Below the pieces are notes generated by a model. It was not told the DNA's origin. It saw only the letters and a list, made by a program, of their open reading frames with translations, and did no database searches. This document shows positions 23,355-32,072 of a stretch of 38,088 nucleotides of DNA, piece by piece. The first letter of the stretch is position 1; each line of letters starts with the position of its first letter. Location: the NCBI GenBank assembly GCA_031180595.1, contig JAPSLQ010000013.1:1-38088 (forward strand), read 5' to 3'. Source of the DNA: Isoptericola sp. Its GTDB lineage: Bacteria; Actinomycetota; Actinomycetes; Actinomycetales; Cellulomonadaceae. The translations under genes were made by a program, and so were the position numbers.

Positions 23355-25814
23355 ATGCGGAGAATGACTCGACTCGGGATCGTCGCGGCGCTCGCCGCGG
23401 CGACCACGGCGCTCGTCCCTACCGTGGTGTCGGCGACGCCCGACACGTGGTCCCCTGGTACGTCCGTGCAGCCGGGGCACGAGGAGAACCTCGGCCAGAC
23501 GATGCCCGACAAGATCCTTTCGCAGGACCAGTCGCAGGGTGTCTCGCGCGACGGACGCCCGCAGGCCTACTGGGTGACGGCCGGCAACGAGGTGACACCC
23601 GCGATGTTCCAGGTCACGGACCTGCGGACGGGAGACGTCGTCTTCGCCGAGCGGCTCCCCCGGGGGCGCGACAGCTGGGCCAACGCCTTCTCGTACGCAG
23701 AGGGCGCCGTGTACTTCGCGACCACCGAGGGCTACCTGTACCGGTGGGCGGACGGCGACGAGCACGTGACCCAGCTGGACTACCCCTTCCGAGGGGAGGG
23801 GATCTGGCGCCTCGCCGTGGCGCCCGACGGGACCGTCTACGGCGGGACCTACCCCGGCGGCCTCCTATGGTCGTACGACCCCGCCACGGGGGAGTTCAGC
23901 GACCACGGGCAGATCGTGCCGGGGGAGACGTACGGGCGGGCCCTCGCCGTGGACGACGAGCACGTGTACTTCGGCACGCAGCCCAACGCACGCCTCGCCC
24001 GGATGGACCGGGGCACCGGCGAGGTGACCCAGATGCCGCTGCCGGCCGAGTACGAGGGCCAGAGCGCGGTGTACGACATGACGCTCGCCGGCCGCTACCT
24101 CCTCGCGCGTGTCCAGGACGTCAACGACATCCTCGTCTGGGACACGACGACGCTCGAGCTGGTGCACGTCGTCGAGCAGGTCTCCGGGCGTGCCATCTCC
24201 CCGCCGGACCCGAGCGGGCAGCACGTCTACTTCCGGCGCGCGAGCCAGGGCATCGTGCAGCTCACGCTCGGCACGTGGCAGGAGCAGCCCGTCCGCTGGG
24301 GGCCGAACGCCTTCCCGGGGTCGTGGGCCTGGATCGACATGGCGGACCCCCGGTACCCCGGGCTGTCGCTGTCGATGACGTACTACCGCGGCCGGGTGTA
24401 CATCATGAACCTCGAGACGCGCGCGAACGCCTACTACGGCGAGGACCGTCTGCAGGGCGCCCCGACGCCGCTCCAGGCGCTCGGCGTGGGTGACGACGGG
24501 ACGGTGTACACCGGGGGATTCCTCACGCCGCCCGGGATCTCGGCCTACCGACCGGACACCGGCGCGTTCGCTCTCCTCAGCGGTGGCGGTCAGGTCGAGG
24601 GGTTCGGCTCGTTCGACGGTGATGTCGTCTACGGCCGGTACCCAGAGGGCCACCTCCTGCGCTACGACCCCGACCGGCCGTGGACGACCTCCGGCAACCC
24701 GGGACCCGCGACCGTCATCGGCCACGAGCAGGACCGCCCGCAGGCGCTCGTGCAGGCCGGTGAGCTCGTGGTCGTCGGGAGCGTGCCGAAGTCTGGGCGG
24801 CTCGGCGGCGCCCTCAGCCTGTGGGACCCCGACACCGGAGCCATCGAGGTGCACCGCGACGTCGTCGCGCAGCAGAGCGTCGTCTCCCTGGCGGTCGCCG
24901 ACGGCCTCGTGGTCGGTGGCACCTCGATCTGGGGCGGCTACGGCATCGAGCCCACGGCCCGCGAGGCCGAGCTCTTCGTCTTCGACCTGGAGACCCGGGA
25001 GCGCCGGTCCACGCGCGTCGTCGTGCCCGGCGCCGAGTCCGTCAACGCCCTGACGTTCGACGAGAAGGGGAAGCTCTGGGGCATCGCCGACGGCACGTTG
25101 TTCCGCGCCGAGCTGGATCCCGACACGGCCGAGGTGCGTGTCGAGCGCGCCGAGCAGCTCTTCGGTGCGGACCGGGCGCGGTACGGCGCCGACCGTGGCC
25201 TGGTGTTCCGCGACGGCATGCTCTACGCCACCTCCGGCGGGCGCCTCTGGTCGGTCAACCCGGTGACGTGGCGCGCGACCGCCCTCGCGGGCGGCGGCCT
25301 CGGCCACCTCGCGAACGGGCACGACGGCTCCCTGTACTACGTGCGCGGACACGAGCTCCGGCGGTGGGTCTTCGAGCCCACGCCGGAGCCGCCGACCTGC
25401 ACGACCGTCCTCGACGAGCCGCACGCCGCACCTGTCACCGTCGCCGAAGGCACGACGTGCATCGTCGGCACCGTCGTCGACGGGGCGATCACGGTTCAGC
25501 CGGGCGCGTCGCTCGTCATCGACGGCTCTCGCGTCACCGGACCGGTGCGCGCCACAGGCGCGGACGTGGTCTGGGCCTTCGACGCCGACATCGTCGGCCC
25601 CGTGGCGCTTCACGACACCGCCCGCCGCGTCCACGTCGACTCCTCGCGGATCGATGGACCGGTGACCGTGCGGGGCAGCGCGGGACCCGTCGTGGTCACC
25701 GCCACCACCGTCGACGGTCCGCTCGCATGCGACGACAACTCCGAGCCCCCGACGGACGTGGGCGTCCGGAACGCGGTCGCCGGCCCTGCACGCGGGCAGT
25801 GTGAGACATGGTGA
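23355..25814 (+). CDS. Secreted beta-propeller protein with C-terminal four-Cys beta-solenoid (paralogue C)
   Basis: 819 aa. AGGAG precedes the ATG, and the signal peptide ends near TVVSA-T (residue ~27). Propeller blades include GTVYGGTYPGGLLWSYDPAT, HVYFGTQPNARLARMD and GTVYTGGFLTPPGISAYRPD. The C-terminal 138 residues have cysteines at 682, 702, 792 and 816 with spacings close to those of the paralogues at 5723 and 8224. The stop overlaps the ATG of the following DegT aminotransferase by 7 bp, so a secreted protein is translationally coupled to a cytoplasmic enzyme, which argues strongly that it belongs to the pathway. Candidate roles are extracellular polysaccharide lyase, glycan-binding protein or substrate-capture protein. 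None can be chosen from sequence alone. Confidence 0.87.
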   Translation: MRRMTRLGIVAALAAATTALVPTVVSATPDTWSPGTSVQPGHEENLGQTMPDKILSQDQSQGVSRDGRPQAYWVTAGNEVTPAMFQVTDLRTGDVVFAERLPRGRDSWANAFSYAEGAVYFATTEGYLYRWADGDEHVTQLDYPFRGEGIWRLAVAPDGTVYGGTYPGGLLWSYDPATGEFSDHGQIVPGETYGRALAVDDEHVYFGTQPNARLARMDRGTGEVTQMPLPAEYEGQSAVYDMTLAGRYLLARVQDVNDILVWDTTTLELVHVVEQVSGRAISPPDPSGQHVYFRRASQGIVQLTLGTWQEQPVRWGPNAFPGSWAWIDMADPRYPGLSLSMTYYRGRVYIMNLETRANAYYGEDRLQGAPTPLQALGVGDDGTVYTGGFLTPPGISAYRPDTGAFALLSGGGQVEGFGSFDGDVVYGRYPEGHLLRYDPDRPWTTSGNPGPATVIGHEQDRPQALVQAGELVVVGSVPKSGRLGGALSLWDPDTGAIEVHRDVVAQQSVVSLAVADGLVVGGTSIWGGYGIEPTAREAELFVFDLETRERRSTRVVVPGAESVNALTFDEKGKLWGIADGTLFRAELDPDTAEVRVERAEQLFGADRARYGADRGLVFRDGMLYATSGGRLWSVNPVTWRATALAGGGLGHLANGHDGSLYYVRGHELRRWVFEPTPEPPTCTTVLDEPHAAPVTVAEGTTCIVGTVVDGAITVQPGASLVIDGSRVTGPVRATGADVVWAFDADIVGPVALHDTARRVHVDSSRIDGPVTVRGSAGPVVVTATTVDGPLACDDNSEPPTDVGVRNAVAGPARGQCETW

Positions 25815-27064
25815 CGGGGTACCGCGCCAGGCTGGCTCTCGACGGGGGGGTACCGGTGCGCACCCGAGCGATCCCGACGACGCTCGAGCGCGCCGGCCGA
25901 CGCTTTGACGAGGCCGAGGAGGAGGCCGTGCTTCGCGTGGTGCGGTCGGGGATGCTGTCGAGCGTGTGGGGTCACGAGACGAGAGCGCTCGAGTCGGAGT
26001 TCGCAGAGCTCGTCGGCGTCGACCACGCGGTGGCATGCTCGAGCGGCACGGCTGCGATCCACCTCGCGATCGCGGCCGTCGACCCGGCGCCCGGTGACGA
26101 GATCATCGTGCCGCCCATCAGCGACATCGGCTCCGTGCTGCCGGTCCTGGCGCACAACGCGGTACCCGTCTTCGCCGACGTGGACCCGGACACCGGCTGC
26201 CTCGATCCCGCGGCGGTCGAGGCCGCGCTGACGCCGCGGACTCGGGCGATCATGGCCGTGCATCTCTTCGGAAAGCCAGCACCGGTCGACCGCCTGCGCG
26301 CGATCGCCGACCGTGCGGGTGCCGTGCTCATCGAAGACTGCGCCCAGTCCTACCTCGCACCTACCCCCGGCGGTGCGCTCGCCGGGGCGGTCGGGCACGT
26401 CGGGTGCTTCAGCCTCCAGCAGCACAAGCACATCACCGCGGGTGACGGCGGCCTGGCGGTGACGCGTGACCCTGCGCTCGCCGAGCGCATGCGTCTCTTC
26501 GCCGACAAGGGCTGGCCGAGGGCTGAGGGACGCGTCTACCGCTCGTTCGCCCTCAATTACCGCATGACCGAGCTGACCGCGGCCGTGGCGCGGGCACAGC
26601 TGCGCAAGCTGTCCGGGGTCGTCGCCGACCGACGGGCCGCCGCGGCCCGCCTCCGGGCGGCACTGGACGGTGTCGACCACCCCGTGCTTCCCGACGACGA
26701 CGGCCACGTCTACTGGTACCTGCCACTGCTCGTCGACGGCATCGACCAACGCGGGCTCGCCCGCTACGGCGACGCACTGACGGCGGAGGGAGTCCCCGCC
26801 ATCGCGGGCTACCTGGCGCGACCCCTCTACGCCGAACCCGTGCTCCGTGACGAACTCGCGTACGGGGGCAGCGGTTACCCGACACGCGGTGCAAGGTCGT
26901 ACCCCGACGGCCTGTGCCCGGTCGCGGAGGAGATGATCGCGAGACGACTCGTCGTCGTCCCGTGGAACGAGAACCTCTCGACGGAAGACGTCGAGGACGT
27001 CGCACAGGCGATCGGGAAGGTCCATCGTGCGGTCACGGCCGCGTCGGACGGGAGCGCGGCGTGA
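25808..27064 (+). CDS. DegT/DnrJ/EryC1/StrS family PLP-dependent aminotransferase, copy B
   Basis: 418 aa. The N-terminus ALDGGVPVRTRAIP, the motif VLIEDCAQSY (Asp177) and FSLQQHKHITAGDGG (Lys207) show an intact PLP site. FALNYRMTELTAAVARAQL follows, as in StrS-type enzymes. The QQHKHITAG version is found in one subgroup of sugar/cyclitol aminotransferases and differs from SFQSSKAMTAG of copy A, so the two copies probably act on different keto substrates. Its start overlaps the propeller gene and its stop overlaps the next start (GTGA), making a tightly coupled four-gene block with the amidohydrolase pair. Confidence 0.9.
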   Translation: MVTGYRARLALDGGVPVRTRAIPTTLERAGRRFDEAEEEAVLRVVRSGMLSSVWGHETRALESEFAELVGVDHAVACSSGTAAIHLAIAAVDPAPGDEIIVPPISDIGSVLPVLAHNAVPVFADVDPDTGCLDPAAVEAALTPRTRAIMAVHLFGKPAPVDRLRAIADRAGAVLIEDCAQSYLAPTPGGALAGAVGHVGCFSLQQHKHITAGDGGLAVTRDPALAERMRLFADKGWPRAEGRVYRSFALNYRMTELTAAVARAQLRKLSGVVADRRAAAARLRAALDGVDHPVLPDDDGHVYWYLPLLVDGIDQRGLARYGDALTAEGVPAIAGYLARPLYAEPVLRDELAYGGSGYPTRGARSYPDGLCPVAEEMIARRLVVVPWNENLSTEDVEDVAQAIGKVHRAVTAASDGSAA

Positions 27065-27765
27065 TCCTCGACTGCGACCTGCTCGTCGGACGCGACCTCG
27101 ACACCGCGCGGAGGCAGCGCCCGGCGGAACTCGCGGACACGCTGCGCGAGGTGGGGATCGACGGAGGCGCCGTCGCGTCGCTGCGGGCACTTTCGTTCCA
27201 TGCGCGAAGCGGAAACCGAGAGGCGCACGAAGCGGCCGTCGCGCACGGGTGGCTGGCTGTCGTCGCCGTCGATCTCCGCGACCCGCTCGGGGCAGAGGCG
27301 GAGATCCTGGCGGCGCGTGAGGCCGGCATCCGGCTCGTGCGTCTTGCTCCCGAGCGTCAGGGCATCCCGCCGGCGGCGCCCAGGGTGCGGCTCTTGGCCC
27401 GGATCGCGACCGAGAGCGGTGCGACGATCCTCGCCGAGGGCGCGCTGCCCAGCGTCGCGCCGGCGTTCGTCGGACTCGGGGCGAACGTCGTGTTCCTCGA
27501 CCAGCACTTCTACGACCTGGGGGAGTTCATCCTGCTGTCGCGCGACGAACCGGGCTTTCACGCCTCGACCCGGCTTCTCGGCGCTCCGGGGGCGTGGGAG
27601 ACGCTCCTCGAACACGCGGGCGTGGAACGCCTCGTGTTCGGGGTGCGCAGCGGGTGGTACGAGATCTCGAGCGTGCTCGAACGGTTCCACGCTCTCGGCC
27701 TCGACGACGTCGAGCGGGCGCTCGTCGGGCACGGCAACCTCGAACGCTTGGCAGGACCGCGATGA
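27061..27765 (+). CDS. Degenerate amidohydrolase-fold protein lacking metal ligands (copy B)
   Basis: 234 aa from the GTG at 27061, which overlaps the aminotransferase stop. Strand-by-strand comparison with the intact neighbour shows loss of all metal ligands: VILDCDLLVG replaces DVHGHLG, TILAEGAL replaces VLVHTW, VVFLDQHF replaces VIAGHMGG, and LVFGVRSG replaces LVFGSDS. The barrel shape (GHGNLERLAG at the end, like HANAIEIFG) is kept. It is the counterpart of the gene at 14274, also placed directly before an intact amidohydrolase with ATGA overlap. It is probably a structural or regulatory subunit of a mixed complex; this is inference from the repeated arrangement. Confidence 0.72.
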   Translation: MILDCDLLVGRDLDTARRQRPAELADTLREVGIDGGAVASLRALSFHARSGNREAHEAAVAHGWLAVVAVDLRDPLGAEAEILAAREAGIRLVRLAPERQGIPPAAPRVRLLARIATESGATILAEGALPSVAPAFVGLGANVVFLDQHFYDLGEFILLSRDEPGFHASTRLLGAPGAWETLLEHAGVERLVFGVRSGWYEISSVLERFHALGLDDVERALVGHGNLERLAGPR

Positions 27766-28499
27766 TCATCGACGTGCACGGACATCTGGGGCCGTGGTTC
27801 TTCTCCGGCAACGATGCGTCGACCGGGCAGGACAACGTGCGCCTCATGGACGCTCACGGCATCGACGTGCAGCTCGTCTCGAGCGTCGAGGCCGTCAACT
27901 ACGACCCTGAGTCGGGCAACCAGGCCCTGGCCTCGGCGATCGCCGACGAACCGCGGCTCCTCGGGATGCTCGTGATCGACCCCCGGGAGCTGGCGCTCGC
28001 GGAGAGGCAGCTCGAGTCCCTGCCGTCGACGTTCGTGGGGGCCAAGATCCATACCCACTACGCGCGCACGTCGCCACGGTCCGGTGCGATGGCCGACGCT
28101 CTGCGACTGTGCGCGGCGGCCGGGCTTCCCGTGCTCGTGCACACGTGGGAGGCCGAGGTGGTCGAGCTTGCCGAGACCGTGGCACGCGTCGACGACGTTC
28201 GCGTGATCGCCGGCCACATGGGCGGACCCGGCTGGCGCCGGAGTCCGAGTGCGGTCGAACGGACCGACCGCCTCTGGCTCGAACCGTGCTGGTCGCACGC
28301 TCCTGCCGGACGCATCCGCTGGGTGCTCGATCGCGTCGGTCCCGAGCGGCTCGTGTTCGGCAGCGACTCGACGCTCATCGACCCGGGAGTCACGCTCGGG
28401 GCGGTCAGGGCCGCTCGTCTGGACGCCGAGGAGGAACGCCGGGTCTTCCACGCCAACGCCATCGAGATCTTCGGAGACCGGGTGGTTCCTGGGTCATGA
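27762..28499 (+). CDS. Metal-dependent amidohydrolase (amidohydrolase_2 family), copy B
   Basis: 245 aa. The complete metal site is seen: MIIDVHGHLG (His6, His8), GAKIHTHY (Lys95), VLVHTWE (His127), AGHMGG (His152) and FGSDS (Asp202). It is shorter than copy A and ends IFGDRVVPGS. Like copy A it could be a sugar lactonase or related hydrolase. The ATG at 27762 overlaps the stop of its degenerate partner; longer upstream extension would run through that gene and is rejected. It is the last gene of the plus-strand operon and faces the convergent response regulator 51 bp away. Confidence 0.87.
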   Translation: MIIDVHGHLGPWFFSGNDASTGQDNVRLMDAHGIDVQLVSSVEAVNYDPESGNQALASAIADEPRLLGMLVIDPRELALAERQLESLPSTFVGAKIHTHYARTSPRSGAMADALRLCAAAGLPVLVHTWEAEVVELAETVARVDDVRVIAGHMGGPGWRRSPSAVERTDRLWLEPCWSHAPAGRIRWVLDRVGPERLVFGSDSTLIDPGVTLGAVRAARLDAEEERRVFHANAIEIFGDRVVPGS

Positions 28500-28516
28500 C
28501 GTCGGTTCGGTACGCC

Positions 28517-28552
28517 GAGGCTCCTGGAGATCACGGCACCGGCCGTCGCCTC
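28517..28552. terminator. Possible bidirectional terminator between convergent operons
   Basis: ACGGC-ACCG-GCCGT (28533-28546) forms a short stem, and an outer GAGGC/GCCTC pair (28517-28521 with 28548-28552) could extend it. It fills the gap between the convergent amidohydrolase and response regulator genes. There is no U-tract, so support is modest. Confidence 0.35.
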
Positions 28553-29225
28553 AGGTGAGCAGCCCTTCCTGCAGGGCGCGGAGCACCGCCCGCGTCCGGT
28601 CGCGGACGCCGAGCTTGAGCAGGACGGCGGACACGTGGTTCTTGACCGTGCCCTCCGCGAGGTAGAGCGCGTCGGCGATCTGCCGGTTCGACCAGCCGTG
28701 CGCCAGCAGCCGGAGCACCGCGAGCTCCCGCTCGGTGAGGGAGTCCATCACGGGGCGCTCGCCGTCCGCCGACAGGCCGGAGCGGACCGCCCGGAGCAAC
28801 CGCTCGGTCACGGCGGGCTGCACGAAGGTGCCGCCCTCGGCGAGCACGTGTACCGCCTGGACGAGCCGGTCGAGGGTCACGTCCTTCAGCAGGTACCCGT
28901 CCGCGCCGGCCCGCAGCGCACGCAGCACGAGCTCGTCGTCGTCGAACGTCGTCAGGACCAGCACGGGGGTCTCGTGCCCTCGCTCGCGCAGCGTCTCGAG
29001 CGCCCAGATGCCGTCGCGGCCGGGCATGCGCAGGTCGAGCAGGACGACGTCGGGCGCGTGCTCGGCGACCGCCGCGACCGCCGTCTCGCCGTCGTCGGCC
29101 TCCGCCACCACGTCGAACCGCACGCCGTCATGGTTCGCGATCTCGAGGAGGCTCCGGATGCCGCGCCGCACGAGCGTCTGGTCGTCGACCAGCACGATCC
29201 GGACCGCGACCGCCACGTCGTTCAC
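28551..29225 (-). CDS. NarL/FixJ-family response regulator
   Basis: 224 aa. The receiver domain starts VRIVLVDDQTLVRRGI, the phospho-acceptor is Asp64 in DVVLLDLRMPG, and the conserved Thr and Lys are in VLTTFDD and GYLLKDVT. The C-terminal LuxR-type HTH is LTERELAVLRLLAHG with SNRQIADALYLAEGTVKNH. The GTG start at 29225 overlaps the kinase stop (GTGA). It is phosphorylated by the adjacent kinase and probably controls the divergent ABC exporter genes at 30460. Confidence 0.95.
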   Translation of the reverse strand: MNDVAVAVRIVLVDDQTLVRRGIRSLLEIANHDGVRFDVVAEADDGETAVAAVAEHAPDVVLLDLRMPGRDGIWALETLRERGHETPVLVLTTFDDDELVLRALRAGADGYLLKDVTLDRLVQAVHVLAEGGTFVQPAVTERLLRAVRSGLSADGERPVMDSLTERELAVLRLLAHGWSNRQIADALYLAEGTVKNHVSAVLLKLGVRDRTRAVLRALQEGLLT

Positions 29226-30382
29226 GATGCCGTCCGTGCTGCGAGGTGCGCCTCCACGCGGAACCCCGCCGACGCGTCGAACGACGCCTCGCCCCCGAGG
29301 GCCCGCGTGCGCTCGACGATGCCGCGCAGCCCGTTGCCGAGCCGCACGTCGCCGGAGGAGAGACCGTCGTCCTGCGCCACCAGCGTGAGGCGGTCGCCGT
29401 GGCTGGCGACCTCCAGCCGCAGCACCGTGGCCATCTCCGCATGGCGCACGGCGTTGGTCACCACCTCCTGCACCACCCGCACGAGGGCGGCTGTCTGCTC
29501 CTCGTCCGCGACGACGTCGTCGGCCACGACGACCTCCACGCGCGGCCGCGGAACCGCCGTGGCGACGGCCTCGAGCGCCGCGCGGAGGTCGGGCGCCCGC
29601 CGGCGCAGCTCGCCGACCGTATGCCGGACGTCGTCGAGCAGCTCGCGTGCCACGGCGCGTGCCCGCTCGACGTGCTCGCGCCCGGCGTCCGGGTCACGGT
29701 GCACCGCGGACTCGAGCTCGAGGGCGAGCACGGTGAGCTGGTGACCGACGAGGTCGTGCAGCTCCCGCGCGATGCGGAGCCGCTCGGAGGCGCGCGTGGC
29801 CTCCTCCCGCAGCACCGCCGCGGCGGCGAGCTCGGCGTGCGCGGCGGCCAGCTCCGTCCGCATCCGCTGCTCGCGCTGCAGGGCGATGCTCACCATGACG
29901 GCCGAGACCTGCAGCAGCAGGTACAGCCCGACCGCGAGCGCGTTCTCGAGCACGCCCTGTCCGTGGCCGCTCAGACCGCCGACGACGGCGAGGGCGGCCG
30001 TGTTCGTCACGACGACCACGACCGTGGTCCACGGCGGTGCGACGTAGGTGCTCAACGCCGCGCCGACCACGAGCAGGATCGGGAGCCAGCCCGCGCCGGG
30101 CACCGTGACGACGAGCGCCGCGGCCAGCGCCGTCTGCAGGAGGCACGCGACGACGGCGCGGCCGCTGCGCGACGTCGTCGCGGCGCACGCGAGCACGGCG
30201 GCGAAGTACAGGCCCGCGAGGGCGCCCCACACCCAGACCGGGACGAGGAACCGCGCCGGGTCGCCGGCGAAGGGCACGGGGACGACGATCACCAGGCAGA
30301 CGAGCAGGGTCGTCAGCCCGGCCAGCATCTCCGGACCGAGGCGGCGCACGCGTCCACGGTATCGGGACGCGGGCCGGGCCAC
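29222..30382 (-). CDS. Two-component sensor histidine kinase (NarL-partner type)
   Basis: 386 aa. About five hydrophobic helices in residues 19-168 form a membrane sensor without a large extracellular domain. The HisKA_3 phosphorylation motif is RIARELHDLVGHQL (His209), and the ATPase domain has VVQEVVTNAVRHA and GNGLRGIVERTRALGG. It senses an unknown membrane or envelope signal, possibly the exporter's substrate. The GTG at 30382 is uncertain: no good ribosome-binding site is seen, and GTG 30349 or ATG 30328 are alternatives. Confidence 0.92.
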   Translation of the reverse strand: MARPASRYRGRVRRLGPEMLAGLTTLLVCLVIVVPVPFAGDPARFLVPVWVWGALAGLYFAAVLACAATTSRSGRAVVACLLQTALAAALVVTVPGAGWLPILLVVGAALSTYVAPPWTTVVVVVTNTAALAVVGGLSGHGQGVLENALAVGLYLLLQVSAVMVSIALQREQRMRTELAAAHAELAAAAVLREEATRASERLRIARELHDLVGHQLTVLALELESAVHRDPDAGREHVERARAVARELLDDVRHTVGELRRRAPDLRAALEAVATAVPRPRVEVVVADDVVADEEQTAALVRVVQEVVTNAVRHAEMATVLRLEVASHGDRLTLVAQDDGLSSGDVRLGNGLRGIVERTRALGGEASFDASAGFRVEAHLAARTAS

Positions 30383-30446
30383 CCGTGCCGGAAGTCACCG
30401 GCGCGCCCGGTGACCGTCGGCACACGTGCGCGCCGACGGGGCGCCC

Positions 30447-30452
30447 TAGCGT
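30447..30452 (+). promoter_or_regulatory. -10 element of a probable leaderless promoter for the ABC ATPase gene
   Basis: TAGCGT lies 7 nt before the GTG at 30460 with no Shine-Dalgarno sequence, the usual layout of leaderless actinobacterial genes. A CACACGTGCG stretch about 20 bp upstream could be a regulator site. Confidence 0.45.
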
Positions 30453-30459
30453 CGGGGCC

Positions 30460-31236
30460 GTGGATGCCATCAGGACGCAGCGGCTGCGCAAGACCTACCG
30501 CCGGAGAGGCCGCGGTCGCGGACGGACCGTCGCCGTCGACGACCTCGACCTGACCGTCGTCAGCGGCGAGGTCATGGGCCTGCTGGGGCGCAACGGTGCC
30601 GGCAAGACGACGGCTGTCGAGATGATCGCCGGCCTGCGCACGCCGGACCGTGGACAGGTGCGGGTCCTCGGCCTCGACCCGCGGACGGACCGCGCCCGCG
30701 TGCGCGGGGTGCTCGGCGTGCAGCTGCAGGCCCCGCGGCTGCACGACGCGTTGACCGTCCGCGAGCTGGTGCGCCTGCACCGGTCGTTCTACCCGACGGG
30801 CCGCGACCCCGACGAGCTGATCGACGCGCTGGGTCTGGGCGAGGTCCGCGGCACCCGGTTCGAGAAGCTCTCCGGCGGCCAGCAGCAGCGCACCTCGGTC
30901 GCGGTGGCGCTCGTCGGCGCGCCGCGCGTGGTCGTGCTCGACGAGCTCACCACGGGGCTGGACCCGGAGGCGCGGCGGGGCATGTGGGGGCTCGTGCGGG
31001 GCCTGCGCGACGACGGCGTGACCGTGCTGCTCGTGAGCCACCACATGGACGAGGTCGAGCGGCTGTGCGACCGCGTCACGGTGCTCGACGGCGGTCGCGT
31101 CGTCGCGCGCGGCACTCCCGCCTCGCTCGTGGCCGACGCCCGACTCGCCCCGGGTGCCGGGCTGGAGGAGGCGTTCTTCGCCCTCACCGACCGCGCCGCA
31201 CCGGTCCCGCCGATCACCGAGGAGGCCGCCCCATGA
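30460..31236 (+). CDS. ABC-2 type exporter ATP-binding protein (DrrA-like)
   Basis: 258 aa from the GTG at 30460. Walker A is GRNGAGKT (43-50), the signature is LSGGQQQR (137-144), Walker B is VVVLDELTTGLD, and the switch histidine is in LLVSHHMDEVERL. A C-terminal tail after GLEEAFFALTD is typical of DrrA-type exporters of drugs or lipids. It overlaps the permease start by 4 bp (ATGA). Divergent from the histidine kinase, it is a likely target of that two-component system. Confidence 0.93.
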   Translation: MDAIRTQRLRKTYRRRGRGRGRTVAVDDLDLTVVSGEVMGLLGRNGAGKTTAVEMIAGLRTPDRGQVRVLGLDPRTDRARVRGVLGVQLQAPRLHDALTVRELVRLHRSFYPTGRDPDELIDALGLGEVRGTRFEKLSGGQQQRTSVAVALVGAPRVVVLDELTTGLDPEARRGMWGLVRGLRDDGVTVLLVSHHMDEVERLCDRVTVLDGGRVVARGTPASLVADARLAPGAGLEEAFFALTDRAAPVPPITEEAAP

Positions 31237-32024
31237 CCGCCCCGACCACCATGACCGCCCTGCCCGCCGTCCGTCCCGGGCCGCGCGCGTGGGCGGCCCT
31301 GGCGCTCGCGGAAGCGAGGATGGTCGCGCGCGACACCGCGGGCCTCGTGGTCCCGCTCGGCATGCCGGTGCTGATCCTCGTCATGAACGGCATCGCGTTC
31401 GGCACGGACCAGGTGCTGCCGGACGCCGGTGGCCGGACCGTGCTCGAGGTGCACGTGCTGCCGGTGACGCTCACGATCGTGGTCACCATGGTCGGCGTCG
31501 TCAACGTGCCGAGCTTCCTGGCCGCCTACCGGCGCACCGGGATCCTGCGGAGGCTCGGCGTCACACCCGCCTCGCCGGCGATGGTGCTCGTCACGCAGGG
31601 GCTCGTCGGGATCGTCCAGATCGCGGCCGGTCTCGCGATCGCCCTCGGCGTCGCCGTGTGGCACTTCGGTGCCGCCGGCCCGGCGCGCCCCTGGGCGGCC
31701 GCGGGCGCGCTCGCGCTCGCGGTGGCGTCGACGTACGCGGTCGGGATGCTGGTCGCCGCCGTCGCACCCACCCCGCAGTCCGCGGTCGCGCTGGGGCTTC
31801 TCGCCTTCTTCGCGATGGGCGCCACGGGCGGGATGTTCGGCCCGCGCGAGAACCTGCCCGACGCCGTGCGCGACGTCGGTGCCGTGCTCCCGTTCGGCGC
31901 CACGGTCGACACCTTGGGCTCCGCGTGGGTCGGGTCGGGCGCGCCGGGTGCGGCCCTGCTCGGTCTGGTCGCCACCGCGGTGATCGGGGGAGGACTCGCG
32001 GCGCTGTGGTTCCGCTGGGAGTAG
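31233..32024 (+). CDS. ABC-2 type exporter permease
   Basis: 263 aa with about six hydrophobic helices, starting MTAPTTMTALPAVRPGPR. The ABC-2 pattern is seen in FLAAYRRTGILRRLGVTPAS and the GGMFGPRENLPDAV loop between late helices. It forms a dimeric export channel with the preceding ATPase. The substrate is unknown. The ATG at 31233 overlaps the ATPase stop. The next gene starts 48 bp later with its own -10 element. Confidence 0.9.
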   Translation: MTAPTTMTALPAVRPGPRAWAALALAEARMVARDTAGLVVPLGMPVLILVMNGIAFGTDQVLPDAGGRTVLEVHVLPVTLTIVVTMVGVVNVPSFLAAYRRTGILRRLGVTPASPAMVLVTQGLVGIVQIAAGLAIALGVAVWHFGAAGPARPWAAAGALALAVASTYAVGMLVAAVAPTPQSAVALGLLAFFAMGATGGMFGPRENLPDAVRDVGAVLPFGATVDTLGSAWVGSGAPGAALLGLVATAVIGGGLAALWFRWE

Positions 32025-32060
32025 CCGAGCGGTACGGGGGCGAGCGGTGCGCACCGGGCG

Positions 32061-32066
32061 TACGAT
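32061..32066 (+). promoter_or_regulatory. -10 element of a probable leaderless promoter for phenylalanine hydroxylase
   Basis: TACGAT lies 6 nt before the ATG at 32073 and no ribosome-binding site is present, consistent with a leaderless transcript separate from the exporter operon. Confidence 0.5.
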
Positions 32067-32072
32067 CCGGAC

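Noticed and set aside
5723-28499. Mobile island carried by an integrase or transposon
   Set aside because: No integrase, transposase, tRNA or attachment repeat was seen at either end; base composition looks the same as the flanks by eye.
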